Of a DNA stretch of 64,000 bases, positions 12,701-23,201 are shown piece by piece. A program made the position numbers and the translations under genes. The notes beneath the pieces are model-generated. The model was given only the letters and a program-made list of their open reading frames with translations, had not been told where the DNA came from and ran no database searches. The stretch is from positions 186,001 through 250,000 of the forward strand of contig OZ037860.1 of NCBI GenBank assembly GCA_964035575.1, written 5' to 3'. The first letter of the stretch is position 1. Each line of letters opens with the position of its first letter. Source of the DNA: Rhynchopus sp. YZ270_cl-10 (Eukaryota > Euglenozoa > Diplonemea > Diplonemida > Diplonemidae).

Positions 12701-13057
12701 ACCTCCGGTTGGCTTGACGAAGGTCCAGGTGAAGCCGCGGGACTGGCCGGCCAGTTTGACAACAGGTTTGCTGCCGCGCATCTCCGTGACAGTGCCTTCC
12801 TTCCACTCCTCGCCGTTGGAGTCGCGCACCATCACTTTGTCACCGGCGGAGTACTCACTGCTACCCCCTCCTCCTCCTCCTCCTCCTCCTCCACCGCCGC
12901 TGGCAGGCTCAAAGAAGGTCCAAGTGAAGCCACGCGACTGCCCGTCCAGCGCAACGACAGGCTTCTCGCCACGCATCTCAGTGACACGCCCATTCTTCCA
13001 GTCTTCATTGTCGCTGTCCCGCACCCGAGCACGGTCGCCAATGGTATAGATGTGCAT
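3747..13057 (-). CDS. Giant DZIP1-like ciliary protein with 21 N-terminal SH3-like repeats
   Basis: DZIP1 acts at basal bodies and the ciliary transition zone. Seven exons: 13057-7445, 7379-7293, 7247-7152, 7029-6919, 6849-4972, 4926-4696, 4640-3747. All joins are in frame and give 2,969 residues. Residues 1 to about 1430 hold 21 repeats of about 45 residues (VGDxVRVRDSDKEDWK, then GTVTEMRG, then GQSRGFTWTFFE) with Gly/Ser linkers. About 1655-1775 is a Dzip-like N domain (RLNWQLLSAVDATRL, TLTQLLIQYLIYTQAYI). A C2H2 finger follows near 1808-1829 (CSKCGRGF...HLLSHNRKRH), then a coiled coil over exons 2-4, two further KOW/SH3-like units, a 22nd repeat, three GKY...W...VTD units, and an Ala/Lys/Ser tail. 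Domain order from Dzip domain through finger to coiled coil matches DZIP1. The repeat fusion is unusual. The 45-nt intron at 4927-4971 and the 69-nt one at 6850-6918 are in frame and less certain. Confidence 0.8.
8790..13057 (-). repeat. Coding tandem array, 21 SH3/KOW-like units
   Basis: Each unit is about 180-220 bp. The core encoding VTEMRG..KPVVKL.GQSRGF is well conserved at the DNA level as well as the protein level, while Gly-rich linkers vary in length. Units 19-21, at the C-terminal end, are the most diverged. This suggests repeated unequal exchange or conversion among the N-terminal units. Confidence 0.9.
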
Positions 13058-13703
13058 TGTTTTGTTCTGAGTTGCCGTGTGCTCAAGACGGACGCCGTGC
13101 ACGTTGTGTCATTGTCCTATTAGGTTGTGGTGCTACGTTAGAGGTGCGTGGGGAAGAAAGGGGAAGAAAGAGGTGGACATTTATTTTTTTTGTAAGTCGA
13201 CACTTGAAATGATGTCAACGACATGAATATTGTTGTGCTCAAAATATTTGCAGACCTCAGGAATGAGCACGCATTTTCTTCTTTTTTTGAATTTCGTGTT
13301 TCTTAAAAAAAAAATTGGTGTCAAAAATGCACAAAAAAGCCCAAAAATACAATCTCCCATCTATGCGACAGAACGTAGAATTCAGGATAACTGCTCCACT
13401 GTAAAGGGAAAACAGTATTATTTTTTCCCCCTGATCCAGTTTCCATATTCGGCCTCTAGGCCCCCCTCCCCACCTCCCCCACATCAGACGCAGCATTGTA
13501 CAAAAACTCTTCCTCTCCCGATGTACATTTACGGCATGTTGCCTTTTGCAGAACAGCTCCTAAAAAGACAGCGTGTGCAGAGAACGTCTGCATGCACACA
13601 TCCTCGCGTAAAGGTAGTGAAATCTCTACATAAGGAACCCACCCTCACCCCACCCCAACTCAGGTGTATTTGTTGTTCTTTTTTTGCCAAAAAAAAAAGA
13701 AGA
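13058..13703. other. Intergenic, no gene seen
   Basis: About 650 bases with A-tracts. A 67-residue frame here is low complexity on both strands and has no family resemblance. Confidence 0.6.
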
Positions 13704-15027
13704 TCAAATCGCATATTTCGGCTCAACCAAGTCAAGCATCTTGGACAGGTTCTCTAGGTTTGTGTTCGACACAGCAGGGTCCTGCAAGACAGTCATGTAG
13801 AATTGTGAAAAACGACAAAAGAAACTGATAAAAGGTCGTGAGATGCAAAACACCTGACGTAGGCAGGGAGAAACTTCTATGGCATGTGTGCTCGTGGAGT
13901 GTGAGAAATGAAGGGAACGATCTTAGTACATACATTACTTTCTTCCAACGCGAGTAGCATGTCGTATGGTAAGCGGGCTTCGGATGAGCCCTTTGGTGCG
14001 TTGACGTCGTTGCGGAGGCGGAACTGCTGCTGCTCTCTGTGGCAACGAAGAAAGGGTTGTGGTACGTAACAACGTAACAACGTAACAACGTGCACACAGT
14101 CTGCAGGCTTAAGGATGTGTCCTGACACACCCTTAAGACACAACAACATCAAACACCTAAAGACGCTCTTCAGGATGTCCGTTTTTGGACCAAATGTTTC
14201 AAAAAAAAAAAAAATAGCACAAAGCGTACCTATAATTCCGTCGGAGCGCAGCCTGCTGGCGCAACCGTGACGCCCGCTCTGTCTCTGTGAGCTGAGAGTT
14301 CGCAAGCGCTTTCTGCTGTATGGATGCCTTCAGCGCTGGGTTGATGAGAGTGTTGCTGAGTTGTATGTCGACGATGTTTGCGTTGTTGCGCAGAAGCGAG
14401 TTGAGCGTCTTTGCGCCACTCTGCGAGATAGGGTTGCACGCCATGTTCAGCGCCGTGATGCTTTGGATGCCGTCAATCGCGTTCGAGATCTCAATTACAC
14501 TACTGTTGTCAAGGAAGTTGTCTGCGAAGCTTAGCCGCTGCACACCGGTACTGCATCGCACTACGTCCAGCACTGGACGCAAACCCAACCGCCCAACAAA
14601 ATTCAAACTCAAATCAAACTCCGGCAGCGACACACCTTTGCCCTCAGGCAGCTGTAGAAAGGGTAAAAAACATAGATTGGCTTGGTGTATGGTGTTCCAT
14701 ACGCTCTGCATCAATGTCGTGTTCTTCCTGCATGAGTGCGTCTCGCAGCTGCTTGAGTAAACCTCTTTCAAAGATTTATTCGCATACTCAGGGGAGGGGC
14801 CGGGAAGTCCGTATTCTGTGAGGGGTTTTTGTACAAAATGAAACGTGAGTGGGTCACCTTTGGGAAATCCACGGGAAGAGGTCCAAATCCATACCTAATG
14901 GGTCCGCGTGTGTGTAAGGGTTGAAGTCAGGTAGGTACGACGTTCGTCGTGTCCCTTGGAAGCGGCTGTTCCCGCACTTCGGCGACGCGCCTGCACCTTC
15001 AGGGTGCACATCGTTCACTGTGTCCAT
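13704..15027 (-). CDS. Leucine-rich-repeat protein (RNI-like), 282 aa
   Basis: Five exons with consistent phases: 15027-14895, 14815-14703, 14651-14230, 14036-13934, 13781-13704. The start MDTVNDVHPEG follows AACAG four bases upstream, a likely trans-splice acceptor. The middle (about 85-185) has ribonuclease-inhibitor-like leucine-rich repeats: LPEFDLSLNFVG, VQRLSFADNFLDNSS, ITALNMACNPISQSG, IVDIQLSNTLINP. A charged helical stretch (RASRLRQQAALRRNYREQQQ) and a short tail ending DLVEPKYAI follow. Such short LRR proteins are often flagellar or cytoskeletal in Euglenozoa, but nothing here fixes a function. Confidence 0.75.
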
Positions 15028-15165
15028 GGGGCTGTTGGGGACCTGGTAGGGGAGAGACGCTGTACACTCTCACTACAGAGTGTGATGTGTCCCTTGGTTG
15101 TTAGGTTCTGTATGAGGGGAGGTTGTTTGGAAAGAAGAGGGAACGAAGAAAATTGTAGGGGAAAA

Positions 15166-15270
15166 AATACAGAGCCCTCTCGTGAACAGTGTACCTTGGT
15201 AGTACCGGTGCACAGGGTGGACCTAAACCATGCGGTCCTGCACTCTATTTCGAATGTTGTCATTTGATAT
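15166..15270 (+). repeat. H6 structured repeat (diverged copy)
   Basis: Related to the copies at 40710-40809 and 60691-60790: it begins TACAGAGCCCTCTCGTGAAC, then GTGTACCTTGGT, a GGTGGAC block and CCATGCGGTCCTGCA. The order of blocks is kept over about 100 bases although the middle has drifted. Confidence 0.6.
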
Positions 15271-15406
15271 AAAACACTTCCGAGCCTGCGGCGCAAGCTT
15301 TGCAACCCACCCCCCCATGACATAGTTTGGCTGCAGCAACCTGAACACCTGGTAGTGGTCGTCGCAGGCCACTAATAAGGCTGGTAAGAAAAAAGAAATA
15401 AACAGA

Positions 15407-15842
15407 ATGTCTCTCACAAAAATCAAAACTGCATTTAGCAGTGACAACCGCGCAATTGCGAAATTACTCAAAGAACGGAGGAACGAACCGGAGATGCATT
15501 CCCACATGGCCATGAGTTGCAGGCTGCAAAACTTGCTGCCATAGAAGCCCAGCAACTCAAGTTTATCAAAAGAAACGTGAAATACTACAAGGACAAGGCT
15601 ACAAGGACGAGGCGGGGACAGACTCACTCTGAACAGTGAGAATTTTCAGGTATTGTTGGGCTATTGAGATATGTTTCACTTATTTTTGTTGTTCTCATTT
15701 TCAGAACTTCGACAGCATGATGCACACATTGACGTGGTACTTGTCCCATCCTCGTACAGCAAGCGCAAGGCTGCGCACGTGTCGTCTATGGAAAGCAAAT
15801 TTACAGGGAAACGACCCCCTGCTGAAACGCTGGAAACATAAA
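15407..15842 (+). other. Plus-strand coding-like stretch, not assigned
   Basis: Between two minus-strand genes, the plus strand reads charged, helix-like peptides: MSLTKIKTAFSSDN from 15407, then AAKLAAIEAQQLKFIKR near 15525-15570. After a pyrimidine tract and CAG at about 15701 there is a short open end (two frames are possible). I could not join these into one clean gene model. They may be remnants of a gene or mobile element, or exons whose splice sites I misread. The opposite strand has a 134-residue hydrophobic frame that looks like an antisense shadow. Confidence 0.25.
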
Positions 15843-16238
15843 TCGTAAGTGTGGGAAAATAGAAAGGGCTATGGGGGGGGGAGAGATTCGGTTTGTTTTC
15901 ACGTTTCTAAATTCTTTTTGTTGGGATTGCTTTCTTTTTGTGGACGCGGTGGGGGGTGTGTGGGGATCGCCAGCAAATTTCAGCAAAAAAAAAAATAAAA
16001 ATAAAATGCTCCTGTCTGTCAGTGTGTGTGCCTTTTAATATTGCATTTTCATGTTTTTTTTTTTTTTTGTTTTTTGAAAACTTTGCTAGAATAAGTATGT
16101 TGCCGTCTCTCATGCTCAACTGTCCACTTTTTCTATACTTTTTTTGTTGCAAAGTTTTGAATTTTCATAATTTTCCGACAGCGAGCAAATAAATACTGGG
16201 TTTTTTGTGGAGGAACAAAAGGGCAACACATCTCGGGC

Positions 16239-17050
16239 TCACATAACGGAGCACCCCATCTCTGCCATTCTCTCCTGCTTCTCTGCGTCCGCCTGCTCTG
16301 ACAAATTGCGCTCCTCATCCTTTTTGCTGAACCCACTGCTTTTTGCCAGCTCTTTAAGCTCGGACAACGCTTCGGTGTTAGAGTCTGAGGCCTGATTGTT
16401 TGGGGTGTTTACAAGATCATATGTACACAACACTAAACACTCACTGTTTCCCTACTCCACATCAGGACAGAGCAATTACAAGATGAACCCAAGCCTCTCC
16501 TGCTTAACTACATAGAGCTAAGCTGGGTCTGGGCTTTGAACGAACATCGCAGCCAAAGGAGGAAAGGTGGGTGTTTCAATCACCTCGACTGTACAACGTA
16601 ACATACATCACCAAGGTCTATCGCACGCTGCACGGCCTCGCCAGCAAGGTGGAAGTATCTCATGCCCTGCAGGAAGTGGTGTTTTTTGAATTCGGTTCAA
16701 AAAGCAATTCATACCCTGAACGCCAGTGCTGCGCGTGAGTATCCTTTTGCCCAGGTGCTGTCGATTTCTATCGTTTTCTGCGCGTCGTCAAGCGCTTCTT
16801 TGAACATCTGCAGGCCGGAGTAGGTGGCGGACCTGTTGGAGCGGTAGACTTTGTTCTTGGGGTCGAGGTTGACTGCAAGCGAGTAGTGGCGCAGTGCGAC
16901 CTCAAGGTCGTTGTTCTTGTACGCAGCGTTACCTTCCGCCTTTGCCTTCTCCGCCTTCGCCTTTGCAGGTTCGCTCACCTGCGACGAGCACATCGGGCAC
17001 GACGGCACGGGGCACGTCCCAGTCTCCTTCACATAAGGACACTCACTCAT
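16239..17050 (-). CDS. TPR co-chaperone (STIP1/Hop TPR1-like) with C-terminal CaaX box, 182 aa
   Basis: Three exons: 17050-16715, 16666-16607, 16391-16239. The start MSECPYVKETG follows CTTCAG in the leader. After a Cys-rich N-terminus (C4, C13, C18, C21) comes one three-motif TPR domain (about 29-140). It carries the carboxylate-clamp pattern of Hop-type TPRs: EGNAAYK, YRSNRSAT, KGYSRAA. Such domains bind the EEVD tails of Hsp70 or Hsp90. The last four residues, CSVM, fit a CaaX prenylation signal (Met at the end favours farnesyl transferase), which would tether it to membrane. The family call is firm; the lipid anchor is inference. Confidence 0.8.
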
Positions 17051-17470
17051 TGTTCTTTCTCGTCTCTGAAGAAAGGGGTGCGGAGGGGAAAGGTAAGAGT
17101 GCTTTGCTTGTGAGAGAAAAAAATTGTGCCTTTTTTTTGTAATTCGGGGATTGAAGTGGGAGGTCAGGTTTTCCCCTAAGTCGGGCCCGGTGTGCCGGGC
17201 CCCTGAGTTGATGGGCATACCTGGGGGGGTTGGTTGTACAATACAAAAAAGTGGTTTGACTATTAAATTTGAAAGACAAAAGGTGAACAAAGAAATGTCC
17301 GAAAATCAGACAAAAAAAAAAGCAGAATATTGAAGGCTGAGAAGGATATGGACAGCCTTTGTGCGCAACACGTTTTGTTTGTTGTGTTGGAACTGAGTCA
17401 CTTCACATTAAAAATACGCCATTTTCACAAAAAAAAGAACTGCCAAAAGCGTGCTGTGTAGCGTGCAGTA
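17051..17470. other. Intergenic, 420 bases
   Basis: Nothing recognisable beyond A-tracts and a GC-rich patch with GGGCCCGG and GCCGGGCCC near 17178-17203. Confidence 0.5.
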
Positions 17471-18807
17471 TCATCTGCTAAGACTGGTGGTGCGGATTTT
17501 GTAATAGTCGTGAAGGCGGTTCCATGCCCGTGCAGTCAACCGTTTGTCGGTCACCTCCCAAAGAACGTCCGCCATCTTTGCCAGCAGGCGCAGCTTCAGG
17601 AAACGTCGCCACCTCAGAAATGCGTGTTTCACTGCAAGAGGTGCTACCTTGCGCGATGTGTACCTGCGACAAGACAAGAATGGGTGGTATGTATCATGGC
17701 AAAACGCATAAGGGGGTAACCTCCTTACTCAAAACCACCCAAAAAACCCCCCGCTCATACTCTTGAACGCTCTGCTGCCTCCCCGACGCGAGTGGAGAGA
17801 CTTCGTCACATCTGCAGAGGGTTTTGTGGTTCTTTTTTTGCTCCTTTCTGGGGGTTTTGTGAATACCTACCCTACTGCGCCGTATGCGGGTGGGAAGTGC
17901 CGGCTGCCACCACCCCCCTGCTGCTGCGCTGAGATCGCTGCTGCCATCTTCGCCTCCACAGCGGAGATGGCGGGCTCCAAGCCGTGCACACCTTCGCTCT
18001 GCATACACAGCAGACGGTCACGTTGGGTGTGCAGCGCTTCGGCGTCTGTACCAGCTCCTCCTCCTCCGCCTCCAAACGGGCGCAGCCCAGTATCCTCACC
18101 AGGATGCGACGGACCTGAAGGCGAAGGCGACCGTGCTGGCGACGGTGATGCAGTGCGCCACGACGCAGAGGTGGACGCAGTGCGTGCCTGGGTGGGGCTG
18201 TGCTGGTGGTGGTGGTGGTGGTGTTGCAAGGGCGCAGGTGCAGGTGTAGTGGTGGCACTGCTGCTGTCAAGAGGAACACCACGTCGCATGCGTTGATGGG
18301 AACGGTGCTGCATGGAACGGCCAACGCTTTGCATCTGTGGTGAAGAGGAGAGGAGAGGGTTTCAATGTGCAATAGATTAAAAAAAAAAAATACAAAAAAG
18401 AAATGACATACGTGCTCACTGAACTCTTGGTCCTGCCGCTCCTTCTCTTGGTGTGCGACAGCAGCGCCAAGCTCCTGGACCTGTTCCCGCAGAAGCGCGA
18501 TGGTGCTGTCGCGGTCGGCGACTGCGGCGGCAAGCTTCTCGTTCTCCTCGCTGAGTGCGTTGGCCTCCTCGTTGAGGAGACGCGACTGTGCCTGCAGCGA
18601 GTCGATCTTGAGGTACGCCGCGTCCATGGCACGGCTCATCTCATCCATCTGCTGTGCCGTTGCCGCAGACGCTGCCGCAATCGATGCCTCCACCTCCATA
18701 CGCCTCATGGGCACAGCCTGCAAGGCCTGCCCTTGCCCCTGCCCTTGCCCTTGCCCTTGCCCTTGCCCCGCATACACGTCGGGAGGACCCCAACCATCCT
18801 CCTTCAT
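17471..18807 (-). CDS. Coiled-coil protein with Sfi1-like C-terminus, 367 aa
   Basis: Four exons: 18807-18412, 18334-17871, 17811-17761, 17663-17471; the phases agree and the total is 1,104 nt. The N-terminus has a (GQ)7 stretch encoded by a CTTGCC-type hexamer run on the plus strand (about 18728-18766). Residues about 45-125 form a coiled coil (AYLKIDSLQAQSRLLNEEAN). The middle is Ser/Pro/His-rich with HHHHHH and GGGGGG runs. The tail (AFLRWRRFLKLRLLAKMADV, then RAWNRLHDYY) resembles Sfi1-type centrin-binding helices with spaced aromatic and leucine residues. A basal-body or cytoskeletal role is plausible but inferred. The 51-nt third exon is supported by phase and a CCCTCTGCAG acceptor. Confidence 0.65.
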
Positions 18808-18998
18808 TGTTAGCAATGTGTACTCCGCGTTGTACCGGACTTCCTGGTTAGAGGTTTTTTGGGGGAAAGTTGAAGTGAGTTCAGTAAGGGGAAATGGTGT
18901 CTGTTGTTACGTTCTTAGGGAATCTAGAGAAAAGAGACATCTTGAAGATGTGTCATTTGTGACATAAGCCGCCCTCAAATAGAAACTGAGAAAAGGCC

Positions 18999-20905
18999 TT
19001 AGAGCTGGCGCATCTCGTCGTGCATCGCAGCTGTGAGCGACTTCGTTTCATCGACGCTGTCCTGGCCAAGCTCCCAGACGAAGATACCCGCAAGGCGCTT
19101 CTCGTGTGCCCAGCGGACCTTCTTGCGGCATTGGTTGCGGCCGTTGAAGAGAAAGCCTTTGTATTTGTTCGCGTCCTCCGCCAGCGCCGTGGCGTCGTGC
19201 AGCTCCGACAGCGTGCGTACGTCTGTCTGCGAGCGTGCGTACGCAGGCACACCCAGCGCCACCTTCTCTGCAGGCACACCCTTAGCGAGAAGCGCCTCCA
19301 CAGCACGCTTGCTTGCCTTGAAGGAGGCATGACCACCGGGTTGTTGGGTGAAGTCGTATGTCTGTTGGTGTTTTGGGATAGGGTTTCCTCTGGCACATTT
19401 TCCTAGCAACTACATGCTTGTTTTTCGGATCAAAAAATAGGGGGGAAATGAGGAAAAGGACGTACCATGTAATTAATGCGGTCGACGTACTGTATGGCGT
19501 CCCCCTCGGGCGCGTCCCAGTAGTGCAGCGCGACGGTGAGGCGCAGGCCTGCTGGGCGAAGCACCGCACTAAGGTCCTTGAGCAGCAGTGTGAGGAGCTG
19601 CTTCTGCGCAGGTGTCTGCGGCACCTCCCAGTCGACGTCGATGCCGTCCAAGGCGTGCTCCGTGCACACAGCCTTCAGCTCGGAGACAAGACGTGCGCGC
19701 AGCTCCTTCTTCTTTGCGACACCTGAGACAAAGGAAAGAGTGTGTAGCAATGTCAAAAAAAAAGGATATGTGCCTGGATGCAGACAGAAAAACTTCTATC
19801 AATTGATAACAATCGTTAGAAAAGCTGTGCTTTGAAGATGTGCCCTTGAAGGAAAGACATACGTTCAAAGTGTGCCGATCGCCCGCCGCCGCCAACGGAC
19901 AGCAGGACGGACTGCACACCGTGTGTCTTCGCAGTGCGTGCGAAGCGGAGCTGCTCCCTCGCGATGCCGGGCTCATGTGAGATGGAGCCGTCAGAGGCGG
20001 GGTGCACGCTGTTGTGTGAAGGATGGACACCAAGCATAGACAAAATAGAGACAATAGGATATACCGTCTTTTGAAAAAATATGGACCAGAAATAACATGG
20101 ACCAGAATAATGATGGACCAGAACAATTATGGACCTTTTGGGATTTTTTTTTTTTATGGACCTATTTTTCTGGTCCGACACATGTGTGGGGTTTTTTTGT
20201 ACTTGTCCAGAATTTTGACAGGGAGTCGCGCGCGCGAAGCGCGTGCGACGACCGCTTGTGTGGGGAGAAAGCTCGGAATGGGTCTACCGGGCCCACATAT
20301 AAGCCGAGATGCCCCGCCAACGTGCGATACCGAAAGCTCGGAATGGGTCTACCGGGCCACATATAAGCCGAGATGCCCCGCCAACGTGCGGTACCGAAAG
20401 CTCGGAATGGGTCTGAAAATGGACAAGTTCAAAAAAAAAGCCTAACACAGATGGACCAGAAATAACATGGACCAGAACAATTATGGACTTTTTGGGATTT
20501 TTTTTTTTTATGGACCTATTTTTCTGGTCCATAATTTTTCAAAAGACGGTATGCAAGACGATCCTACGTCATTGAAAAAAAGTTGTACCTGAACAGAATC
20601 AATTCGGTCACATGCGGGGCAATCTTGGCAATATGCGTCTCGACGTGGTTCAGGCGGTACTCCGGAACGTATCCGGACAGCACAGACAGGGGCCTATCCT
20701 CAGTAGGTGCTGCCTGTGTTGCTTCTGCCGGCTGTGACTTGGGTACTGTGCTTGACATGCTGGATGTATCAAAAGAATACGCCACCCCCGCCACGACAAC
20801 AGCCGCAACAACACCTGTTGCGAACGTGCTCCACAGTGAAGAAGCCGGCTTCGCCTCCGAAGCACTCTCTTTCACCTTCTGTTTCGCAACCACCTTCTTC
20901 CCCAT
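18999..20905 (-). CDS. Glycoside hydrolase family 18 protein, N-terminal membrane anchor, 360 aa
   Basis: GH18 enzymes cleave chitin or N-glycan core GlcNAc linkages. Exons: 20905-20589, 20008-19863, 19722-19466, 19361-18999, all in phase. The catalytic motif DGIDVDWE is intact (Glu is the acid/base). SVLLSVGGGG, RINYM-TYDF (split by an intron) and FVWELGQD are the other GH18 landmarks. A basic N-terminus then about 20 hydrophobic residues (LWSTFATGVVAAVVVAGVAY, about 24-43) suggests a type II membrane anchor with a lumenal or surface catalytic domain. Substrate (chitin versus N-glycan, as in chitobiase/ENGase) is not determined. Intron 1 (20009-20588) is unusually long because a MITE sits in it. 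Confidence 0.85.
20064..20549. mobile_element. MITE with inverted termini inside GH18 intron 1
   Basis: Terminal inverted repeat CCGTCTTTTGAAAAA at the left pairs with TTTTTCAAAAGACGG at the right. The element is flanked by TA on both sides, a Tc1/mariner-like target. Subterminal TATGGACCAGAA blocks are repeated inside both ends. The GC-richer middle holds a tandem duplication of about 64 bp starting at GCTCGGAATGGGTCT (about 20271, 20335, 20399), the third copy being partial. No transposase frame. Confidence 0.8.
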
Positions 20906-21674
20906 GGTGCTTGTGTAAGACTGAGAAGGTGATGTGTGTGTCAAATGGAGAATACACAGCGAAGTTAAGGTGATGGTCAAAAAACCCTTAACAGGTAGGC
21001 AGGATGATCAAGAGAAAAACAATACTTTATTTTTGTAACCTTGCTTGTATGCGTACTACCGGGTCTGTGTCTACACAAAACGCTGGTGCTTTAAAAAGTT
21101 GTAACAATGTTGCTTCGCTAACAGCGTGTGTGTCAGAGTTGACCAGGGGATTTCGTGTTTAACTAAGCCGACCCGTGTGCTCGTATTTGAAATACATACG
21201 ACTTCCGCTGGGTATGTGCTTTGTTTCTTTTTGCTCCCCTATGGGTCAAATGCTCGACAAAGACCACACGCGTGCGCTGTACAATGTGTGACCAAGTTAA
21301 TTTGGGTTTAATCTACAGTCGGGCAGTGTTTATGCCCCTTATAATTATGACGGTTTTGGGGGGAGTTTTTTGGGCTTACCGCAGAAATATTAACACATGT
21401 CCTGGCTATCCCCCGCGTTACCCTTTTTTGGAGATGTGCTTACGTTCATCCACTTGCAATAAATCCTCTATAGTTCTTCCCTATTATGTAGCTAGCAGTT
21501 TGAGGGGGGAAAAGGGACATATTGACAGACGAATGTGCACACCGAAAACAATTAATACTTACTTATGATCTTTTTTTCCAAGACAGCAAAAAGGAGTGTT
21601 TTTTTTTTCGTATGAAGTCACAACCCGTGGGTACCGCATCAGAAACGAAAGGGGCTGGAACGAGGTTTACCTCC
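20906..21674. other. Intergenic, no gene seen
   Basis: About 770 bases. No tRNA-like B box or protein family recognised; frames are short. Confidence 0.6.
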
Positions 21675-23201
21675 TCACCTCCGGATCAATGGGTCGTGTT
21701 CCCTGCCTTCGTCTTCTGAGCCTTCTGATTCGCAGTTGTCGTTGACCACAACCACCTTTGACGGCTCCTCTGACACAGTCTCTTCCCACCTTGGCACGAT
21801 GCAGAGCAGCCGTGTACGCACCAGAATCGAGGCGTAGTGGAACAGACACGTCAGCAGAAACGTGAACTCAAAACTGTAGCTGTCCACCAGCAGCCCCCCG
21901 ATCACGGCAGATCCAGACCACCCGACTTGCTTCACAGCCTGCCACGATGCCCATCGTGCTCGCGTCTTCTTCGGGACAAAGTCGCCCATCACACTAGTAG
22001 AAATAAACCCTGTGCTCTGGATGCACAAACAACGGAACAAAAAGCAGGCCACCGCAGCCGCCTTCAGGTACACAGTACCAAACGTGGTTTTGTAACCGAG
22101 AATCACCAACCCGATCATAGCAGACACACCCACAACCCACACAACGAGCTCTGCTTGGATACGTCCAAGCTTGCGTGACACCTGGCGCGACATGTAGACC
22201 CCACCCGCACGCAGCAGGGGCAGCACCGAGATGACGCCGTACACCACCATGGGGGAGAGGCCGAGGCCGTTGTGCTTCACGTCCTCGAAGAAGATGGGGA
22301 AGAACTTCACCGTCATGCCCGACCCAAAGCACACAATCATGTCGCTCAGGGTGTAGATAATGGGGATCTGCGCGTAGGCGGCGTTTGTGTACCCACTGTC
22401 CTCCTTCTTCTCTGCCTCGCCTATCGCCTCCGATGCACGTGTCAGGCTGAAGTCGTCGTTGAACTTCAGGCATACCAAAAAAACAGGCAAGCGTACAAAG
22501 GCGCCTGTCGCTACAATGATCAGCAAATTCCGTGTATTCCACTCATTGTGGCCCACAATCAGAAACGGGAGGCAAAACAGCGGCCCGACGACATAGCAGT
22601 AGTTGCACCACATTGTCAGCTTTGCGGTGTAGTCCTGTCTGTTGCCTGTCTCGAGCGAGTCTGCTTGGATCGCTTTGTACGCTGCGTCGCTAAGCGACTC
22701 ACTGATGTAGATGCAAGCCACGATGATGCACAGAATGAAGAAGAGATACGTCCCGATCCCGTTGATCTGGCTCTCCACGTACTCGTCAGACGAGCTGCTG
22801 TCGCTGTCACTGTTGTTGAGATGGATCGTGTCCGGCTGGAGGTACGTCAACACTCTGTCATCCACGGCACACGCAGTGGACAGTGCAAACAGCAGCAACG
22901 AAAACACAAAAGTACCAACAGCACCCACACGAATGACCCTGTCCCGCCGCCCCTTGTCCGCGAAATAGCCCCCAATAAAGCCAGGCAGCAGCGCGCACAC
23001 ACCAAATATCCCCTCTGAGTACCCCACCTTCGCCACAGAAAGCGTGATCTGTTGCATCAACAGCGCGATCGTGCCCGACAGCAGGATGCCGTTGGAAAAG
23101 GACACCGTCAGCCAGTACAGCACGGCGTAGCGTGCGTTCTTGTTTGTTGTGCCGAAGCCGCTCAGAAGCCATTCGGCAACCAGCTCATCGCTGTCGTCCA
23201 T
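21675..23201 (-). CDS. Major facilitator superfamily transporter, 508 aa
   Basis: Single exon. The start MDDSDELVAEW is chosen because ACACTTTCAG lies 15 bases upstream (likely trans-splice acceptor); the longer frame would begin beyond it. About 11-12 hydrophobic segments are visible. Between segments 2 and 3 there is an MFS loop-like stretch, GGYFADKGRRDRVIR. A long acidic/Ser-rich loop (SDSDSSSSDEY) separates segments 4 and 5, and a charged central loop follows segment 6. The C-terminus is acidic (ESEGSEDEGREHD). Substrate unknown. Plain MFS is as far as the sequence goes. Confidence 0.8.
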   Translation of the reverse strand: MDDSDELVAEWLLSGFGTTNKNARYAVLYWLTVSFSNGILLSGTIALLMQQITLSVAKVGYSEGIFGVCALLPGFIGGYFADKGRRDRVIRVGAVGTFVFSLLLFALSTACAVDDRVLTYLQPDTIHLNNSDSDSSSSDEYVESQINGIGTYLFFILCIIVACIYISESLSDAAYKAIQADSLETGNRQDYTAKLTMWCNYCYVVGPLFCLPFLIVGHNEWNTRNLLIIVATGAFVRLPVFLVCLKFNDDFSLTRASEAIGEAEKKEDSGYTNAAYAQIPIIYTLSDMIVCFGSGMTVKFFPIFFEDVKHNGLGLSPMVVYGVISVLPLLRAGGVYMSRQVSRKLGRIQAELVVWVVGVSAMIGLVILGYKTTFGTVYLKAAAVACFLFRCLCIQSTGFISTSVMGDFVPKKTRARWASWQAVKQVGWSGSAVIGGLLVDSYSFEFTFLLTCLFHYASILVRTRLLCIVPRWEETVSEEPSKVVVVNDNCESEGSEDEGREHDPLIRR

